The notes: generated from the letters alone by a model not told the origin. 64,000 bases of DNA from CAWJLE01 sp963843645 (GCA_963843645.1 CAWJLE010000008.1:1-64000), one strand, 5' to 3'; positions 17,324 to 28,396 are shown, counted from the stretch's first letter. Numbers and translations: made by a program.

Positions 17324-19838
17324 CTACTGATTGAACAGCGCCGCCAGCTCGTTCTCACCCGTCTCGCCGGCCGACTCCAAGCCGCGCCGCTCTTTGAGCG
17401 ACAGCCGGATCGCGTTATCGAGCGCGTCGATCACCACCAGGTCACCCGGCTCGAATTCCCCGCCCAACATCTTCTCCGACAACGCGTCTTCGACCTCATT
17501 CTGGATCTCACGACGCAACGGCCGGGCGCCAAAGTCCTTGTCGTAGCCCTTCTCCGCCAGATATTCCTTCGCGCCGTCTGTCACTTCGAGCTCGATGTGC
17601 TGCTCTTCCAGCCGCTTGGCCACCTGCTCCAGCTCGATGTCCACGATACCCTTGATCTCATCGCGCGTGAGCGCTTTGAAGATCATGACACCGTCCAGGC
17701 GATTGCGGAACTCGGGGCGGAACGCCCGCTCGAAATCGCCCATCACCTTGTTGCACATCTCCTTGTACTGGTTTGCCTCGGACTCGCAGCTCTGGTCCTG
17801 CCGCAGATAACCCATCGCGCCGCCCCGCTTGATCGTCTCTGCCCCAATGTTGGAGGTCATGATAACGATGGTGTTGCGGAAATCGACCTTGCGGCCCTTG
17901 GCATCCGACAAGCGCCCGTCCTCCATGATTTGCAGCAGCATGTTGAACGCTTCTGGGTGGGCCTTCTCGACCTCGTCGAGCAGGATCACGGAGTAAGGCC
18001 GCCGGCGGATGGTCTCCGTCAGCTGCCCGCCTTCCTCGTAGCCCACGTAGCCCGGAGGAGAACCCACCAGCCGCGCCACGTTGTGCCGCTCCATAAACTC
18101 CGACATGTCCAGCTGCACCAGGGCGTCCTCGCTGCCGAACATGAACTCGGCCAGCGTCTTGGCCAGCAGGGTCTTGCCGACGCCCGTCGGCCCCAGGAAC
18201 ATGAACGAGCCGATGGGCCGCTTGGGGTCTTTCAAGCCCACCCGCGCGCGACGAACGGCTTTGGAAATCGCCGCGATGGCCTCGTCCTGGCCCACGACGC
18301 GCCGGTGCAGAGCCTCTTCCATCTTCAGCAACCGCTCGGATTCCTCGCCCACGATTCGCGTCAAGGGCACGCCCGTCCACATCGAGACCACTTCGGCGAT
18401 GTCATCCGGCGTCACTTCCGGCCCGTTGTGCTCGTCGCTCCAGCTCACGCGAAGCCGCTGTAACTGGTCCTGCAGCGCGGTCTCGCGCTCGCGCAGGTCG
18501 GTGGCCTCGTCGTAACGACTCTCGCTGTACGCCAGCTCGCGATTGCGCTGCACGTCCCGCAGCTCGGCCAGCGTGTCACGCAGGCTCCGATTGACGGGCA
18601 CTTTGTAGATCCGTACCCGCGAGGAGGCCTCGTCCATCAGGTCGATCGCCTTGTCGGGCAAGAAGCGGTCCGGAACGTAACGCGCCGCAAGATAAGCCGC
18701 CGACTGCAGGGCCTCGTCGCTGATACGGAGACCGTGGTGCGCCTCGTACCGCGACTTGATCCCTCGCAGGATCTGAATCGTTTCTTCGACAGTCGGCTCG
18801 TCGACGAAGACCGGCTGGAAACGCCGCTCGAGCGCCGCGTCGCCTTCGATGTGCTTGCGGTACTCCTCCAGCGTGGTCGCGCCGATGCACTGCAACTCGC
18901 CGCGCGACAGCGCCGGCTTCAGGATGTTGGCCGCGTCGACAGAGCTCCCGGCTGCGCCCGCGCCGACGAGCATGTGCAGCTCGTCGATGAACAGGATGCT
19001 GTTGGAGCCCTTGATCTCGTCGATCACCCTCTTCAGTCGCTCCTCAAACTGGCCGCGGTACATGGTCCCGGCCACGAGCGAACCCACGTCGAGCATGACG
19101 ACCCGCTTGTCCAGAAGAATCTCGGGGACATCGCCACTGATAATACGCTGAGCAAGCCCTTCAATAATTGCAGTCTTTCCAACACCCGGCTCCCCGATCA
19201 ACGCCGGATTGTTCTTGGTGCGCCGTGACAGAATCTGAATCACCCGCTCGACTTCCTTCTGTCGTCCAATCACGGGGTCCAGCTTGTCTTCACGGGCCTT
19301 AGCCGTCAGGTCAACACCTAGCTGGTCGACCAGCGGCGTCTGTTTTTCTTCGTGCTTCACCTGCATCTTTTTTTCATCTTCCTTGTGCGCGGCAGACTGC
19401 TGAAGTGAGCGTACTGCCTGCGCCCTGATCTCTTCCGGGTTGACGCCCAACGCGCGCAGAATGCCCACCGCCACGCCCTGGCTTTCCCGAAATCAACGCC
19501 AAAAGCATATGTTCCGTACTGATGTACGGCTGCCCCATTCGGCGTGCCTCGTCGAACGCCAGTTCTATCACCCGTTTGGTCTGCGGCGAGAGGGTCTGTT
19601 TGGCAAATGGAGCACGATTGCCCCGGCCGACTGCCTTCTCCACCGCCCCGCGAATTTGTTGAGGTTGCACCCCCACTTCGCGAAAAATCTTGACGGCTGC
19701 ACTGTCGTCGTCGTAGATCATCCCGAGCAGGAGATGCTCGGTCCCGATGTAGTCATGCCGAAGCCGTTCCGCTTCGGCCTGAGCGTTGGTCAAGACACGA
19801 CGTGCCTTTTTGGTGAGCCGCTCAAGAGCGTCCGACAT
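17324..19838 (-). CDS. clpC: ATP-dependent Clp protease ATPase subunit ClpC, one frameshift
   Basis: AAA+ unfoldase that delivers proteins to ClpP. N-terminal Clp-N repeats (DYIGTEHLLLGMI and PYISTEHMLLALI), first AAA+ module with Walker A GEPGVGKTA and the pore loop region, a UVR-like middle segment (ATDLRERETALQDQLQRL), second module with GPTGVGKTLLAKTLAE and DGRLSDAKGRKVDFRNT, then the C-terminal D2-small domain. Total about 838 residues, usual for ClpC. One frame change near 19480 separates the N domain from the rest. Monocistronic by appearance, with its own terminator; the ClpP partner is not in the window. Confidence 0.93.
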
Positions 19839-20011
19839 GTTCGTTTCCTTCCGTATGTTTCTTAGAGCGTATTGGGAGAAAAAGGCGCGAGAAGTTGCAG
19901 GCTGGAAGCGACCATCGCATCTACACCCATTCTAGCTCAATACTATCAGGAAGTAGGTAAGAATCATTACTCAGGGTAGTGACAAACAACACAACAGAGC
20001 GTATGATGCAA

Positions 20012-20042
20012 GCGGACCGGCAACCATAGGCTGCCGGTCCGC
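20012..20042 (-). terminator. Terminator-like hairpin after rpsA
   Basis: 11-bp stem GCGGACCGGCA/TGCCGGTCCGC with 9-nt loop, downstream of rpsA. The following minus-strand sequence is only mildly T-rich. Confidence 0.5.
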
Positions 20043-20107
20043 TGGATTTCACCCAAGAGACTGCCGAAGTGCCGAAGAAAGGAGAATTCGCAGTCCGCTG
20101 TGCTGCT

Positions 20108-21409
20108 CTACTCCCCCTCGGGGACCTGTGACTCCTCCAACACGGCGGCCGGTTCGTCCACGCCTTCCGGCTCGTCCATGCCCGCCGGCACGTCGGGGTC
20201 CTCACTCGTGAAGCTCATCTCGACGGGCTCTTCTTCCTCGTCGACCTGCCAGTCGATGTCTGCCTGCTCTTCCATGCCCTTGATGCTCAGGCCGATCCGC
20301 TTCCGGTCAGGGTCGATGCGGATGATTCGCACGGTGACCTGATCGCCTTCTTCCAGGACTTCCTTCGGGTGGCTCACGTGGCGCTCGGCCAGCTCGGACA
20401 CGTGGATCAACCCTTCGATCTCATCGTCGATGCGGACGAACGCGCCGAAGCTCGCGAGCTTGGTGACTCGCCCATCCACCACCTGGTCCACCGTATAGCG
20501 GTTCTCGACCTGGCTCCAGGGTTCCGGCTGCAGCCGCTTCAGGCTCAGCCCGATGCGCTGCCGGTCCTGATCCACGTTGAGCACGAACACCTCGATCTCT
20601 TCGCCCACCTTGAGCACTTCGCGCGGGTGGGTGACCCGTCCCCAAGACAGCTCGGAGATGTGGATCAGGCCGTCGGCGCCGCCCAGGTTGACGAACGCGC
20701 CGAAATCGCACAGGTTGCTGACCTTGCCGCGGACGGTCGTCCCTTCGACCAGGTCAGTCAGCAGCTTCTCCTTCTGCTCCTGGCGCGATTCACGCATGGC
20801 TGCGCGCTGCGACAGGATGAGGCGGTTCCGCTTGCGATCCACTTCGATGATCTTGAGCGGCATCTCTTGCCCGACGAACCTGGCCAGCTCTTCCGCTCGC
20901 TTTTCCTCGGACTCCACCGCCCGGGACGTCCCTGTCAGCTGCGAGGCAGGCACGAATCCGCGCACTTTGCCGATGTGGGTAATGAGCCCACCCTTGTTGT
21001 ATCCGGAGACGACGCTGGTGAAGATCTCTCCGGCCTGGAACCTTCGCTCGGCCTCGCGCCAGTCCCGTTCCATTTGAGCATGGGACAGGGACAGGACGAC
21101 GTTGCCGCTCTTGTCCTCAGGATTGATTACGTAAGCGAGCACCTGCTCGCCGACCTGTAATTGGGTACGAGCTTCCGCTCCCATCCTCTCCAGTTCTCGT
21201 CCTGACACCACGCCCTCGGACTTTGAGCCGATGTCGATCAAGACTTCCGAGGCCGAGACATGGACCACAACCCCCTCCACTACGTCACCATGATGGAACG
21301 TCCGGAAATCGAAGGACTGTTCCATCAAGTCTGACATGGAGAAATTACCGCTTTCGTTCGACGTTGGATTGTTCGGCTGCAGGCCCACGAAGCTCTGTAA
21401 GTCTTCCAT
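20108..21409 (-). CDS. rpsA: 30S ribosomal protein S1 (four S1 repeats)
   Basis: 433 residues with four OB-fold S1 motifs: FHHGDVVEGVVVHVSASEVL; FTSVVSGYNKGGLITHIGKVRGFVP; GTTVRGKVSNLCDFGAFVNLGG and YTVDQVVDGRVTKLASFGAFV, each followed by a GLIHISEL or equivalent. An acidic tail ends the protein. It binds mRNA and aids initiation. I prefer the second ATG (21409) over 21418 because AAGGA lies 8 bp before it. Shorter than the six-repeat E. coli protein but like those of many Gram-positive and Chloroflexota bacteria. Confidence 0.92.
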   Translation of the reverse strand: MEDLQSFVGLQPNNPTSNESGNFSMSDLMEQSFDFRTFHHGDVVEGVVVHVSASEVLIDIGSKSEGVVSGRELERMGAEARTQLQVGEQVLAYVINPEDKSGNVVLSLSHAQMERDWREAERRFQAGEIFTSVVSGYNKGGLITHIGKVRGFVPASQLTGTSRAVESEEKRAEELARFVGQEMPLKIIEVDRKRNRLILSQRAAMRESRQEQKEKLLTDLVEGTTVRGKVSNLCDFGAFVNLGGADGLIHISELSWGRVTHPREVLKVGEEIEVFVLNVDQDRQRIGLSLKRLQPEPWSQVENRYTVDQVVDGRVTKLASFGAFVRIDDEIEGLIHVSELAERHVSHPKEVLEEGDQVTVRIIRIDPDRKRIGLSIKGMEEQADIDWQVDEEEEPVEMSFTSEDPDVPAGMDEPEGVDEPAAVLEESQVPEGE

Positions 21410-21447
21410 GAATATCATCCTTCCAAATCAAAATTAGTAGTACCCCT

Positions 21448-21476
21448 ATTATACCCAATCCCCCAATAAAACGCAA
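21448..21476 (-). promoter_or_regulatory. Promoter of rpsA
   Basis: Minus strand TTGCGT (21476-21471), 17-bp spacer, TATAAT (21453-21448), 40 bp before the start codon. Confidence 0.75.
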
Positions 21477-21524
21477 CATCGGGGGGTTGAGAATAAGGTT
21501 CATCTCGCATGCCGGAACGGACAG

Positions 21525-21659
21525 CAGCGACCAGCCGTCAGCTTTCAGCTCTCAGCCATCAGCTCTTGGCCGTCAGCTCTCAGCCATCAGCAAGAAACCT
21601 CGCCGGCAACGAGCCAGCCTTTTGCTGAAAGCTGACTGCTGATCGCTGATTGCTGCCTG
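21525..21659. repeat. TCAGC-rich degenerate repeat with inverted halves
   Basis: The left half repeats TCAGCTCTCAGCCATCAGC-like units; the right half carries the complement GCTGACTGCTGATCGCTGAT. It ends right at the leuS stop. A similar array is at 25324-25436. Confidence 0.7.
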
Positions 21660-24124
21660 CTATCGAACGACGATGTTCAGCAAACGCCCTTCAGCGAAGA
21701 TCACCTTCACAATCTGGTTGCCGTCCAGGTACTTGGACAGTCGCGGGTTGGCCAGCGCCAGCGTGCGCGCTTCCTCTTCCGCGATGCCGTTGGGGACTTC
21801 CATGCGGTCGCGCAGCTTGCCGTTGATCTGCACGACCAGGGTGATGACCTCGTCCGTCGCCAGGTCCTCGTCCCACGCGGGCCAGGCCTGCACGTGGACG
21901 CTCTCGGTGTTGCCGAGCCGGTGCCACAGCTCCTCGGCCAGGTGCGGCGTCGTCGGCGCCAGCATCAGCAGCAGCGTGCGGATCGCCTCCGGCCAGGCCG
22001 GCGTGCGCACCACGGGCGTCGTCCGCACCTTGACCAGGTAGTTGTTGAATTCCATCAGCGCCGCCAGCATCGTGTTGAACTTGAACGCGTCCATGTTGGA
22101 CGTGGCCTTGCGGATCGTCTGATGGGTGACGCGGATCAGCTGGCGTTCCGCGGCCTGCCAGGTCGAAGTCCGGCGTCTCTTCCGACTGGACGTCGTCGAG
22201 GACCACGCTCCAGACCCGGTTCAGGAAGCGCATCAGGCCCTCGATGCCCTGGCTGTTCCAGGGACCGCCCTCTTCCCACGGCCCGATGAACATCAGGTAG
22301 GCGCGGAAAGCAGTCGGCCCCGTAGCTGTTGACCAGGTTGTCGGGGTCCACCACGTTGCCGCGCGACTTGCTCATCTTCTCGCTGTCTTCGCCCAGGATG
22401 ATCCCCTGGTTGAACAGCCGCAGATACGGCTCGCCGAAGTCGACCAGGCCGATGTCCCGCATGGCCTTGGTGAAGAAGCGCGTGTACAGCAGGTGCATGG
22501 TGGCGTGCTCGATGCCGCCCGTGTACTGGTCGACCGGCAGCCAGTACTTGCCTTTCTCCGGATCGAAGGGCACGTCGCCGTTGTAGTAGGGGCTGATGTA
22601 GCGCATACTGGTACCAGGACGAGCACATGAACGTGTCCATGGTATCCGTCTCGCGCTCCGCCGGGCCGCCGCACTGCGGGCAGGTCGTGTGCAGGAAGCC
22701 CTCGTGGTACTTCAGCGGCGATTCACCTGTGGGCAGGAACTCCGCATCATCGGGCAGCAGCACCGGCAGGTCCTTCTCCGGCACCGGCACCGCGCCGCAA
22801 CGCGGCGCAATAGACGATGGGAATCGGCGCGCCCCAGTACCGCTGGCGGCTGATCAGCCAGTCGTGCAGGCGGTAGTTGATCTTCGGCTCGCCGATGCCG
22901 TGCTCTTTCATGTAGTCGGCGATTCGCCGGGCGCCCTCTTTGTTGGGCACACCGTCGAACGGGGCCGAGTTGACCATCGTGCCTTCGCCGGTGTAGGCCA
23001 CCGGCAGCGGCTCGCCGTCCCAATCGGGCGGCGCGACGACCACCGGAATGGGCAGCTCGTAGCGCGTCGCAAAGTCGAAGTCGCGTTCGTCGTGCGCCGG
23101 CACGCCCATGATGGCGCCGGTGCCGTAGGACATCAGCACGTAGTCCGCCGACGTAGATGGGAATCTGCGTCCCGTTCATGGGATTGACCGCGTACGCCCC
23201 GATGAACACGCCATCACGCACCTTCTCGGTGGACAGGCGCTCCACCTCGACTTTGCCGGGCCGCCTTCTGCTTGTAGTCCTCGACCTCGGCGCGCTGCTC
23301 CGGCGTGGTCAGCTGGTCCACCAGCGGATGCTCCGGCGCCAGCACGGCGAACGTCACGCCGTACACGGTATCGGCGCGCGTGGTGAAGACGCGGATATTC
23401 TGCGTCGGAGCCCGCCACGCTCAGGTCGAACTCGCACACCCTCGCTGCGCCCGATCCAGTTCTTCTGCATCGTGATTGACGCGCTCGGGCCACTCGATCG
23501 TGCTGGATCCAGCAGCTCTTCGGCGTAGTCGGTGATGCGGAACAGCCACTGGTTCAGGTCCTTCTTGATCACGGGCGTGCCGCACCGCTCGCAGTGGCGG
23601 TCTTCGCCCCACACCTGCTCGCGCGCCAGCGACGTATTGCACGACGGGCACCAATCCACCGGAGCGTTGGTCCGATAGGCCAGTCCGCGCTCGTAGAACT
23701 TCAGGAAGAACCACTGCGTCCACTTGTAATAGCCCGGCTCGCAGGTCACCGCTTCGCGATCCCAGGCCCACATGGCGCCCATCGACCGGAACTGGCGCCG
23801 CATGTTCTCGATGTTCTGATAAGTCCACTTCTTGGGATGAATGCCGTGCTTGATGGCCGCGTTTTCCGCCGGCAGTCCGAAGGCGTCGAAGCCGATGGGA
23901 AAGAAGACGTTGTAGCCCCTCATCCGCATGTAGCGCGCCTTGGCGTCGGACGGCGCCATGGCATACCAGTGGCCGATGTGCAGATTGCCGCTCGGATACG
24001 GATACATGGTTTGGGAGAAGTATTTCGGTCGATCGGTGAGCTCTCGCGTCCGATACAGGCCGTCTTTTTCCCATTTTTTCTGCCACTTGGGCTCGATTTC
24101 CGCCGGCACGTAACGATCAGCCAC
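21660..24124 (-). CDS. leuS: Leucyl-tRNA synthetase, many frameshifts
   Basis: Class I synthetase charging tRNA-Leu. MYPYPSGNLHIGHWYAMAPS carries the HIGH signature; the zinc-ribbon-like WCPSCNTSLA...CERCG, the editing domain (YGTGAIMGVPAHDERDFDFA), TCPQCGGPAERETDTMDTF and GEDSEKMSKSRGNVVDPD (KMSKS loop) follow in the right order, and the end VVQINGKLRDRMEVP is the usual C-terminal domain. Total about 820 residues, as expected. At least seven single-base frame changes between about 22130 and 23480 break it. Because it is an essential single-copy gene with all motifs intact, sequence error is far likelier than decay. Confidence 0.9.
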
Positions 24125-24129
24125 GATGA

Positions 24130-24235
24130 ATCCTCCTATTGCCCTAAAAGGAAAATCCCTTCGCCGTCAGGGACGAAGGGAATCTCTCTCTACAGGCCCA
24201 CCCTGCTTGAACACCAAACGGGCAAAGCAGTTCAA
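24130..24235 (-). promoter_or_regulatory. T-box-like antiterminator/terminator in the leuS leader
   Basis: On the minus strand, a TTGAAC/GTTCAA stem-loop (about 24233-24205) is followed by CAGGGTGGGCCTG, resembling the T-box core AGGGTGGnACC, and by CGTCCCTG whose CCCTG can pair with CAGGG. The alternative fold is a terminator, CCCTTCG/CGAAGGG then ATTTTCCTTTT. These two folds exclude each other, as in T-box leaders. Missing: a recognisable stem I with a Leu specifier; the space to the upstream tRNA is only about 130 nt. The hairpin could instead just terminate the tRNA transcript. Confidence 0.45.
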
Positions 24236-24255
24236 ATCAATTCACTTCAAACCAG

Positions 24256-24331
<76 letters not shown>

Positions 24332-24373
24332 ACGTTCCCTGTATACCCTTCACTCCTCCAGGCAATCGAGGAG

Positions 24374-24446
24374 TGGAGCTGAGGGGACTCGAACCCCTGG
24401 CCTCATCAGTGCGATTGATGCGCTCTCCCAACTGAGCTACAGCCCC
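24374..24446 (-). tRNA. tRNA-Ala (anticodon CGC)
   Basis: Minus-strand cloverleaf: acceptor GGGGCTG/CAGCTCC, D arm GCTC/GAGC, anticodon stem CATCA/TGATG with loop ATCGCAC, T arm AGGGG-TTCGAGT-CCCCT. No encoded CCA. Reads GCG codons. It shares most of its body with the next tRNA-Ala, so the two arose by duplication. Confidence 0.97.
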
Positions 24447-24599
24447 TTTTGCATCGAGCAGTATAACCCAGAACCACCCCCTTGTCAAATTGCGAGGCGC
24501 CTGGGGGGCTATCCAGGAATTTGGGGCAGACCTCTCTCCCGTCTCAGGGGCGACCCTGCGACGGCCCCACCAAACAGACGCGATTGCCCTTCCATTTGC

Positions 24600-24628
24600 T
24601 TGCCATTGGCGCCAACTTGTGCTATCAT
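24600..24628 (+). promoter_or_regulatory. Promoter of rex
   Basis: TTGCCA (24600-24605), 17-bp spacer, TATCAT (24623-24628), about 80 bp before the start. I see no clear Rex box (TTGTGAAnnnnTTCACAA) near it. Confidence 0.65.
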
Positions 24629-24709
24629 TTCCTGTAATTGAGCAGGAATTCACCAGATGGCTGCGCCAGAGGTCCAAAGCCCTCTGCGACTTCCGCAGGA
24701 GTAGAGAAA

Positions 24710-25324
24710 ATGATGTCGATGGATCCCCCTCACATTGTCGTTAGTCGTTTACCCCTCTATCTCAGGGCGCTCATGTTTCTTCAAATGGAGGGCAAGAGGA
24801 TCACGTCTTCCAAGGAACTGGCTGAGCGGCTCGGGATCAGCTCGGCCCAAATCCGCAAAGACCTGTCGCACTTCGGTGAGTTCGGAAAACAGGGTACCGG
24901 CTACGAGATCACGAATCTCGTCGAGCAGCTCCGGCGCATCCTCAAGGTGAATCGCGACTGGCCGGTCGTCCTGATCGGCGCCGGCGACCTGGGCCACGCC
25001 CTGGTGCACAGCTCGCTGCGCGAACGCGGCTTTCGCATCGCCGCCATCTTCGACAACAGCCCGGACAAAATCGGCGCCCAGATGGACACCCTCAAGATCC
25101 AGGACATCGAGGAGATGCCGGAAGTCGTCGAAAACGAAGGCTTCCGGATGGCGATCGTAGCCGTGCCACCTCAGGACGCGCAATCCGTCGTGGACGCGCT
25201 GGTCAAGTCCGGCATCACCGCCATCCTGAACTACGCTCCGATCACGGTGACCGTGCCCCCCGAAATTCACGTCGAATACATGGACCCGGTCATTCACCTG
25301 CAGCGGATGACGTATTACCTCTAG
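24710..25324 (+). CDS. rex: Redox-sensing transcriptional repressor Rex
   Basis: 204 residues. N-terminal winged helix (LPLYLRALMFLQMEGKRIT, then SSAQIRKDLSHFGEFGKQG, the Rex DNA-reading helix), a Rossmann NAD(H)-binding domain with VLIGAGDLGHAL, AIFDNSPDKIG and IVAVPPQDAQSVVD, and the domain-swapped C-terminal helix (HVEYMDPVIHLQRMTYYL). It senses the NADH/NAD ratio and represses respiratory and fermentative genes. Start chosen at the first of two ATG codons at 24710, with AGGAG 8 bp before. Confidence 0.95.
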   Translation: MMSMDPPHIVVSRLPLYLRALMFLQMEGKRITSSKELAERLGISSAQIRKDLSHFGEFGKQGTGYEITNLVEQLRRILKVNRDWPVVLIGAGDLGHALVHSSLRERGFRIAAIFDNSPDKIGAQMDTLKIQDIEEMPEVVENEGFRMAIVAVPPQDAQSVVDALVKSGITAILNYAPITVTVPPEIHVEYMDPVIHLQRMTYYL

Positions 25325-25436
25325 CGGTCAGCAATCAGCGATCAGCAAAACAAAGGCCCTCGCCATCGGTGAGGGTCTTTCGCTGACCGCTGATTGCTGA
25401 CCGCTGATTGCTGACCGCTGATTGCTGATTGCTACC
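25324..25436. repeat. TCAGC/GCTGA repeat array around the rex-mreB terminator
   Basis: Left part GGTCAGCAATCAGCGATCAGC, right part repeats GCTGACCGCTGATT about three to four times. The two halves are complementary and enclose the terminator at 25352-25380. Same style as 21525-21659. Confidence 0.75.
25352..25380. terminator. Bidirectional terminator between rex and mreB
   Basis: AAAG, stem CCCTCGCC/GGTGAGGG, then TCTTT. It can serve both convergent genes. Confidence 0.75.
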
Positions 25437-26441
25437 CTACCACTGCGGCATGGTGCGCTTCAGGATGTCGTAGTTCTCCAGGGCCTTGCCGGCGCCCAGC
25501 GCCACGCACGCAATCGCATTCTCGGCCACGAAGCACGGCACGCCCGTCTCCTGCGCCAGCAGGCGATCCATGCCGGGCAGCATCGCGCCGCCGCCGGCCA
25601 GAACCATGCCCCGGTCGATGACGTCCGAGGCCAGCTCCGGCGGAGTCTTCTCCAGGACCGAGCGCACGGTGCCCACGATCGCCGCCAGGGGCTCGGCCAT
25701 GGCCTCGGTCACCTCCGACGACGTCAGCTCGATGGTCCGCGGCAGCCCGGCCACCTGGTCGCGGCCCTTGACCTCGATCTCCATCTCGTCTTCGGCCGCC
25801 AGCGCGCTGCCGATGCTCATCTTGATCTCTTCGGCCGTCTGGTCGCCGATCATCAGGTTGTATTTGCGCCGCACGTACGACGCGATCGCGTCGTCGATCT
25901 TGTTGCCGCCCACGCGCACCGAGCTGCTGACGACGATGCCGTTCAGTGAGATCACCGCCGCCTCGCTCGTGCCGCCGCCGATGTCCACCACCATGTTGCC
26001 GCTCGGCGTATCGATGGGCAGGCCCGCCCCCAGGGCCGCGGCCAGCGGCTCCGGCAGCAGGTACGCTTCGCGCCCGCCCGCCTGGATCGCCGCATCGTGC
26101 ACCGCGCGGCTCTCGACGCTGGTGACGCCTACCGGCACGCTGATCATGATGACCGGCCGAAAGACCGGAAAGCGCCCACACACCTTCGAAATGAAATAGC
26201 GCAGCATCGCCTCGGTGACCATGTAGTCCGCGATCACGCCGTCCCGCATGGGGCGCATGACCTCGATCATCTCCGGCGTGCGGCCGAGCATGGTCCGCGC
26301 CTCGTTGCCCACCGCGACGATCTTGTTGTCGACGCCGGACACGGCGACCATGGACGGTTCCTGCAGGACGATGCCCCTGCCACGAACGTACACCAGGACA
26401 TTGACCGTTCCCAGGTCCACGCCTATATGTTTTGCGAACAT
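25437..26441 (-). CDS. mreB: Rod shape-determining protein MreB
   Basis: 334-residue actin-fold protein: phosphate-1 motif IGVDLGTVNVLVYV, phosphate-2 VVDIGGGTSEAAVIS, adenosine motif VLAGGGAMLPGMDRLL, with typical MreB blocks VRPMRDGVIADY and RPVIMISVPVGVTSVE. It forms filaments that organise cell-wall synthesis. It starts 21 bp after the atpC stop on the same strand, so it probably belongs to the same transcript as the atp operon. No mreC/mreD follow; the next gene (rex) is convergent. Confidence 0.95.
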   Translation of the reverse strand: MFAKHIGVDLGTVNVLVYVRGRGIVLQEPSMVAVSGVDNKIVAVGNEARTMLGRTPEMIEVMRPMRDGVIADYMVTEAMLRYFISKVCGRFPVFRPVIMISVPVGVTSVESRAVHDAAIQAGGREAYLLPEPLAAALGAGLPIDTPSGNMVVDIGGGTSEAAVISLNGIVVSSSVRVGGNKIDDAIASYVRRKYNLMIGDQTAEEIKMSIGSALAAEDEMEIEVKGRDQVAGLPRTIELTSSEVTEAMAEPLAAIVGTVRSVLEKTPPELASDVIDRGMVLAGGGAMLPGMDRLLAQETGVPCFVAENAIACVALGAGKALENYDILKRTMPQW

Positions 26442-26462
26442 CAGGCCTCCAATGAGGGCATT

Positions 26463-26933
26463 TTATTCTTCGAGGGAGGATCCACCTGGCTGAGGCGGCC
26501 CACCGCGCCGTCTCCGCCGCCTCTGCGCCACTTTCAGGCGGGCGCTCGACCGCCGCAATGCGGCTTCCACCGCTTCCGCTTCGGACGTTCCGAATTTCCG
26601 CTCGGACAGCTCCTTCAGGGCCGCCTCCCGAGCGCGCTGAGCGCGGCCTTCGTCGATCTCTTCGGCCCGCTCGGCCGAGTCCGCCAGCACGACGACCCGG
26701 TTGTGCAGCACCTCCATGAAGCCGCCGCCGATGGCCAGGGACAGGTCCTCCTGCCCCTGCCGCCGGATGATCAGCTCTCCCGCTGCCAGGGACGTCAGAA
26801 GCGGCGCGTGCCGCGGCAGGATGCCCAGCTCGCCGTCACTGCCCGGAGCAATGATCATGTCGGCTCCGCCGTGGTACACCACGCGCTCCGCTGTCACGAC
26901 TTCACAATCGATTTCTTGGACCATGGCGCTCAT
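26463..26933 (-). CDS. atpC: ATP synthase F1 subunit epsilon
   Basis: 156 residues: the beta-sandwich domain with CEVVTAERVVYHGGADMIIAPG and GELGILPRHAPLLTSLAAGE is typical of epsilon, followed by a helical C-terminal arm. The C-terminus carries an unusual Arg-rich run (eight consecutive Arg/Gln-Arg positions in KVAQRRRRRRGG) that extends past the normal end. Last F1 gene of the operon. Confidence 0.92.
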   Translation of the reverse strand: MSAMVQEIDCEVVTAERVVYHGGADMIIAPGSDGELGILPRHAPLLTSLAAGELIIRRQGQEDLSLAIGGGFMEVLHNRVVVLADSAERAEEIDEGRAQRAREAALKELSERKFGTSEAEAVEAALRRSSARLKVAQRRRRRRGGPPQPGGSSLEE

Positions 26934-26951
26934 CTCCTGGCCGTCGGCAGA

Positions 26952-28361
26952 TTATCCGGCAGCCTTGAGGCGCTCCGCCTGCGCCAGTACGTCTTCGATG
27001 GACCCCTGCATGAGGAACGCCTGCTCCGGGACGTCGTCGTGGCGGCCGTCGAGGATCTCCCGGAAGCCGCGCACTGTCTCTCGGATGGGCACGTACGTCC
27101 CCTTGCGGTCCGGTGAACACCTCGGCGACGAACATGGGCTGGGACAGGAAACGCTGGATGCGGCGCGCCCGGCCACGACGTCAGCTTGTCCTCTTCGCTC
27201 AGCTCATCCATGCCCAGGATGGCAATGATGTCCTGCAGGTCACGGTAGCGCTGCAGCACCCGCTGCACGTCGCGGGCGACCTCGTAATGGTCCTCGCCGA
27301 CGACCTGGGGATCCAGAATACGCGAGGTGGACGCCAGCGGGTCCACGGCCGGGTAGAGCCCCTGCTCGGCGATCGAGCGGTCCAGCGAGATGGTCGCATC
27401 CAGGTGGGCGAAGGTGGCCACCGGCGCCGGGTCGGTGTAGTCGTCGGCCGGTACGTACACCGCCTGCATCGAAGTGATGGAACCGCGCTGCGTCGACGTG
27501 ATTCGCTCCTGCAGCTCGCCCATTTCGCTGGCCAGCGTCGGCTGGTAGCCCACGGCGGATGGCATGCGCCCGAGCAGCGCCGAAACTTCGGAGCCGGACA
27601 TGACGAACCGGAAGATGTTGTCGATGAACAGCAGCACGTCCTGCCCCTGGTCGCGGAAATATTCCGCCATGGTCAGGCCGGTCAGCCCCACGCGCAGCCG
27701 CACGCCGGGAGGCTCGTTCATCTGGCCGAAGACCATCACCGTCTTGTCGATGACGCCGGACTCCGTCATCTCACGCCACAGGTCGTTGCCTTCGCGGGAG
27801 CGCTCGCCCACGCCGGCGAATACCGAGTAGCCGCCGTGCTCGACGGCGATGCGATCGGATCAGCTCCTGGATGATGACGGTCTTGCCCACACCAGCCCCG
27901 CCGAAGATGCCCGTCTTGCCGCCGCGCATGAACGGCGCGATCAGGTCGATGACCTTGAGGCCGGTCTCGAAGAACTCCGGCTGGGTCACTTGCTCGACGA
28001 AAGGCGGCGCCGGCCGGTGAATGGGATAGCGCTCCTCCGCCTGGACTTCGCCCTTGCCGTCGATGGGCTCACCCACGACGTTGAAGATGCGCCCGAGGCA
28101 CTGCTCGCCGACAGGCACCGAGATCGGCCCGCCGGTCGAACGCGCTTCCATGCCGCGTCTCAACCCCTCGGTGGCATCCATGGCCACGGCGCGGACCCAG
28201 TTGTCGCCCGTTTGCTGCTGGACTTCCAGAACCAGCGTCCGGCCATCGGCCAGAGGCACGTGGACGGCCTCGAATATTTCGGGAAGCTCCCCATCGGGAA
28301 ACTCAACGTCGACGACCGGGCCGATAACCTGCACCACCCGGCCTGTACATAGGCGCGCCAT
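26952..28361 (-). CDS. atpD: ATP synthase F1 subunit beta, frameshifted
   Basis: Catalytic subunit. Walker A GGAGVGKTVIIQELI at about residue 155, then MNEPPGVRLRVGLTGLTMAE, Walker B VLLFIDNIFRF, and STRILDPQVVGEDHYEVARDV near the C-terminal domain. Total about 470 residues. Frame changes near 27855, 27175 and 27115; all catalytic motifs remain. GGAGG site 7 bp before ATG. Confidence 0.93.
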
Positions 28362-28396
28362 TTATTCCTCCACTCTCACCTGCGGTTGCTACGGCG

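Noticed and set aside
21660..24124. leuS as a pseudogene
   Set aside because: All catalytic and zinc motifs are intact, it is an essential gene, and the same kind of frame change affects atpD and clpC.
24600..24700. Rex operator in the rex promoter
   Set aside because: TTGTG and TTCAC pieces occur but are not arranged as the required 18-bp palindrome.
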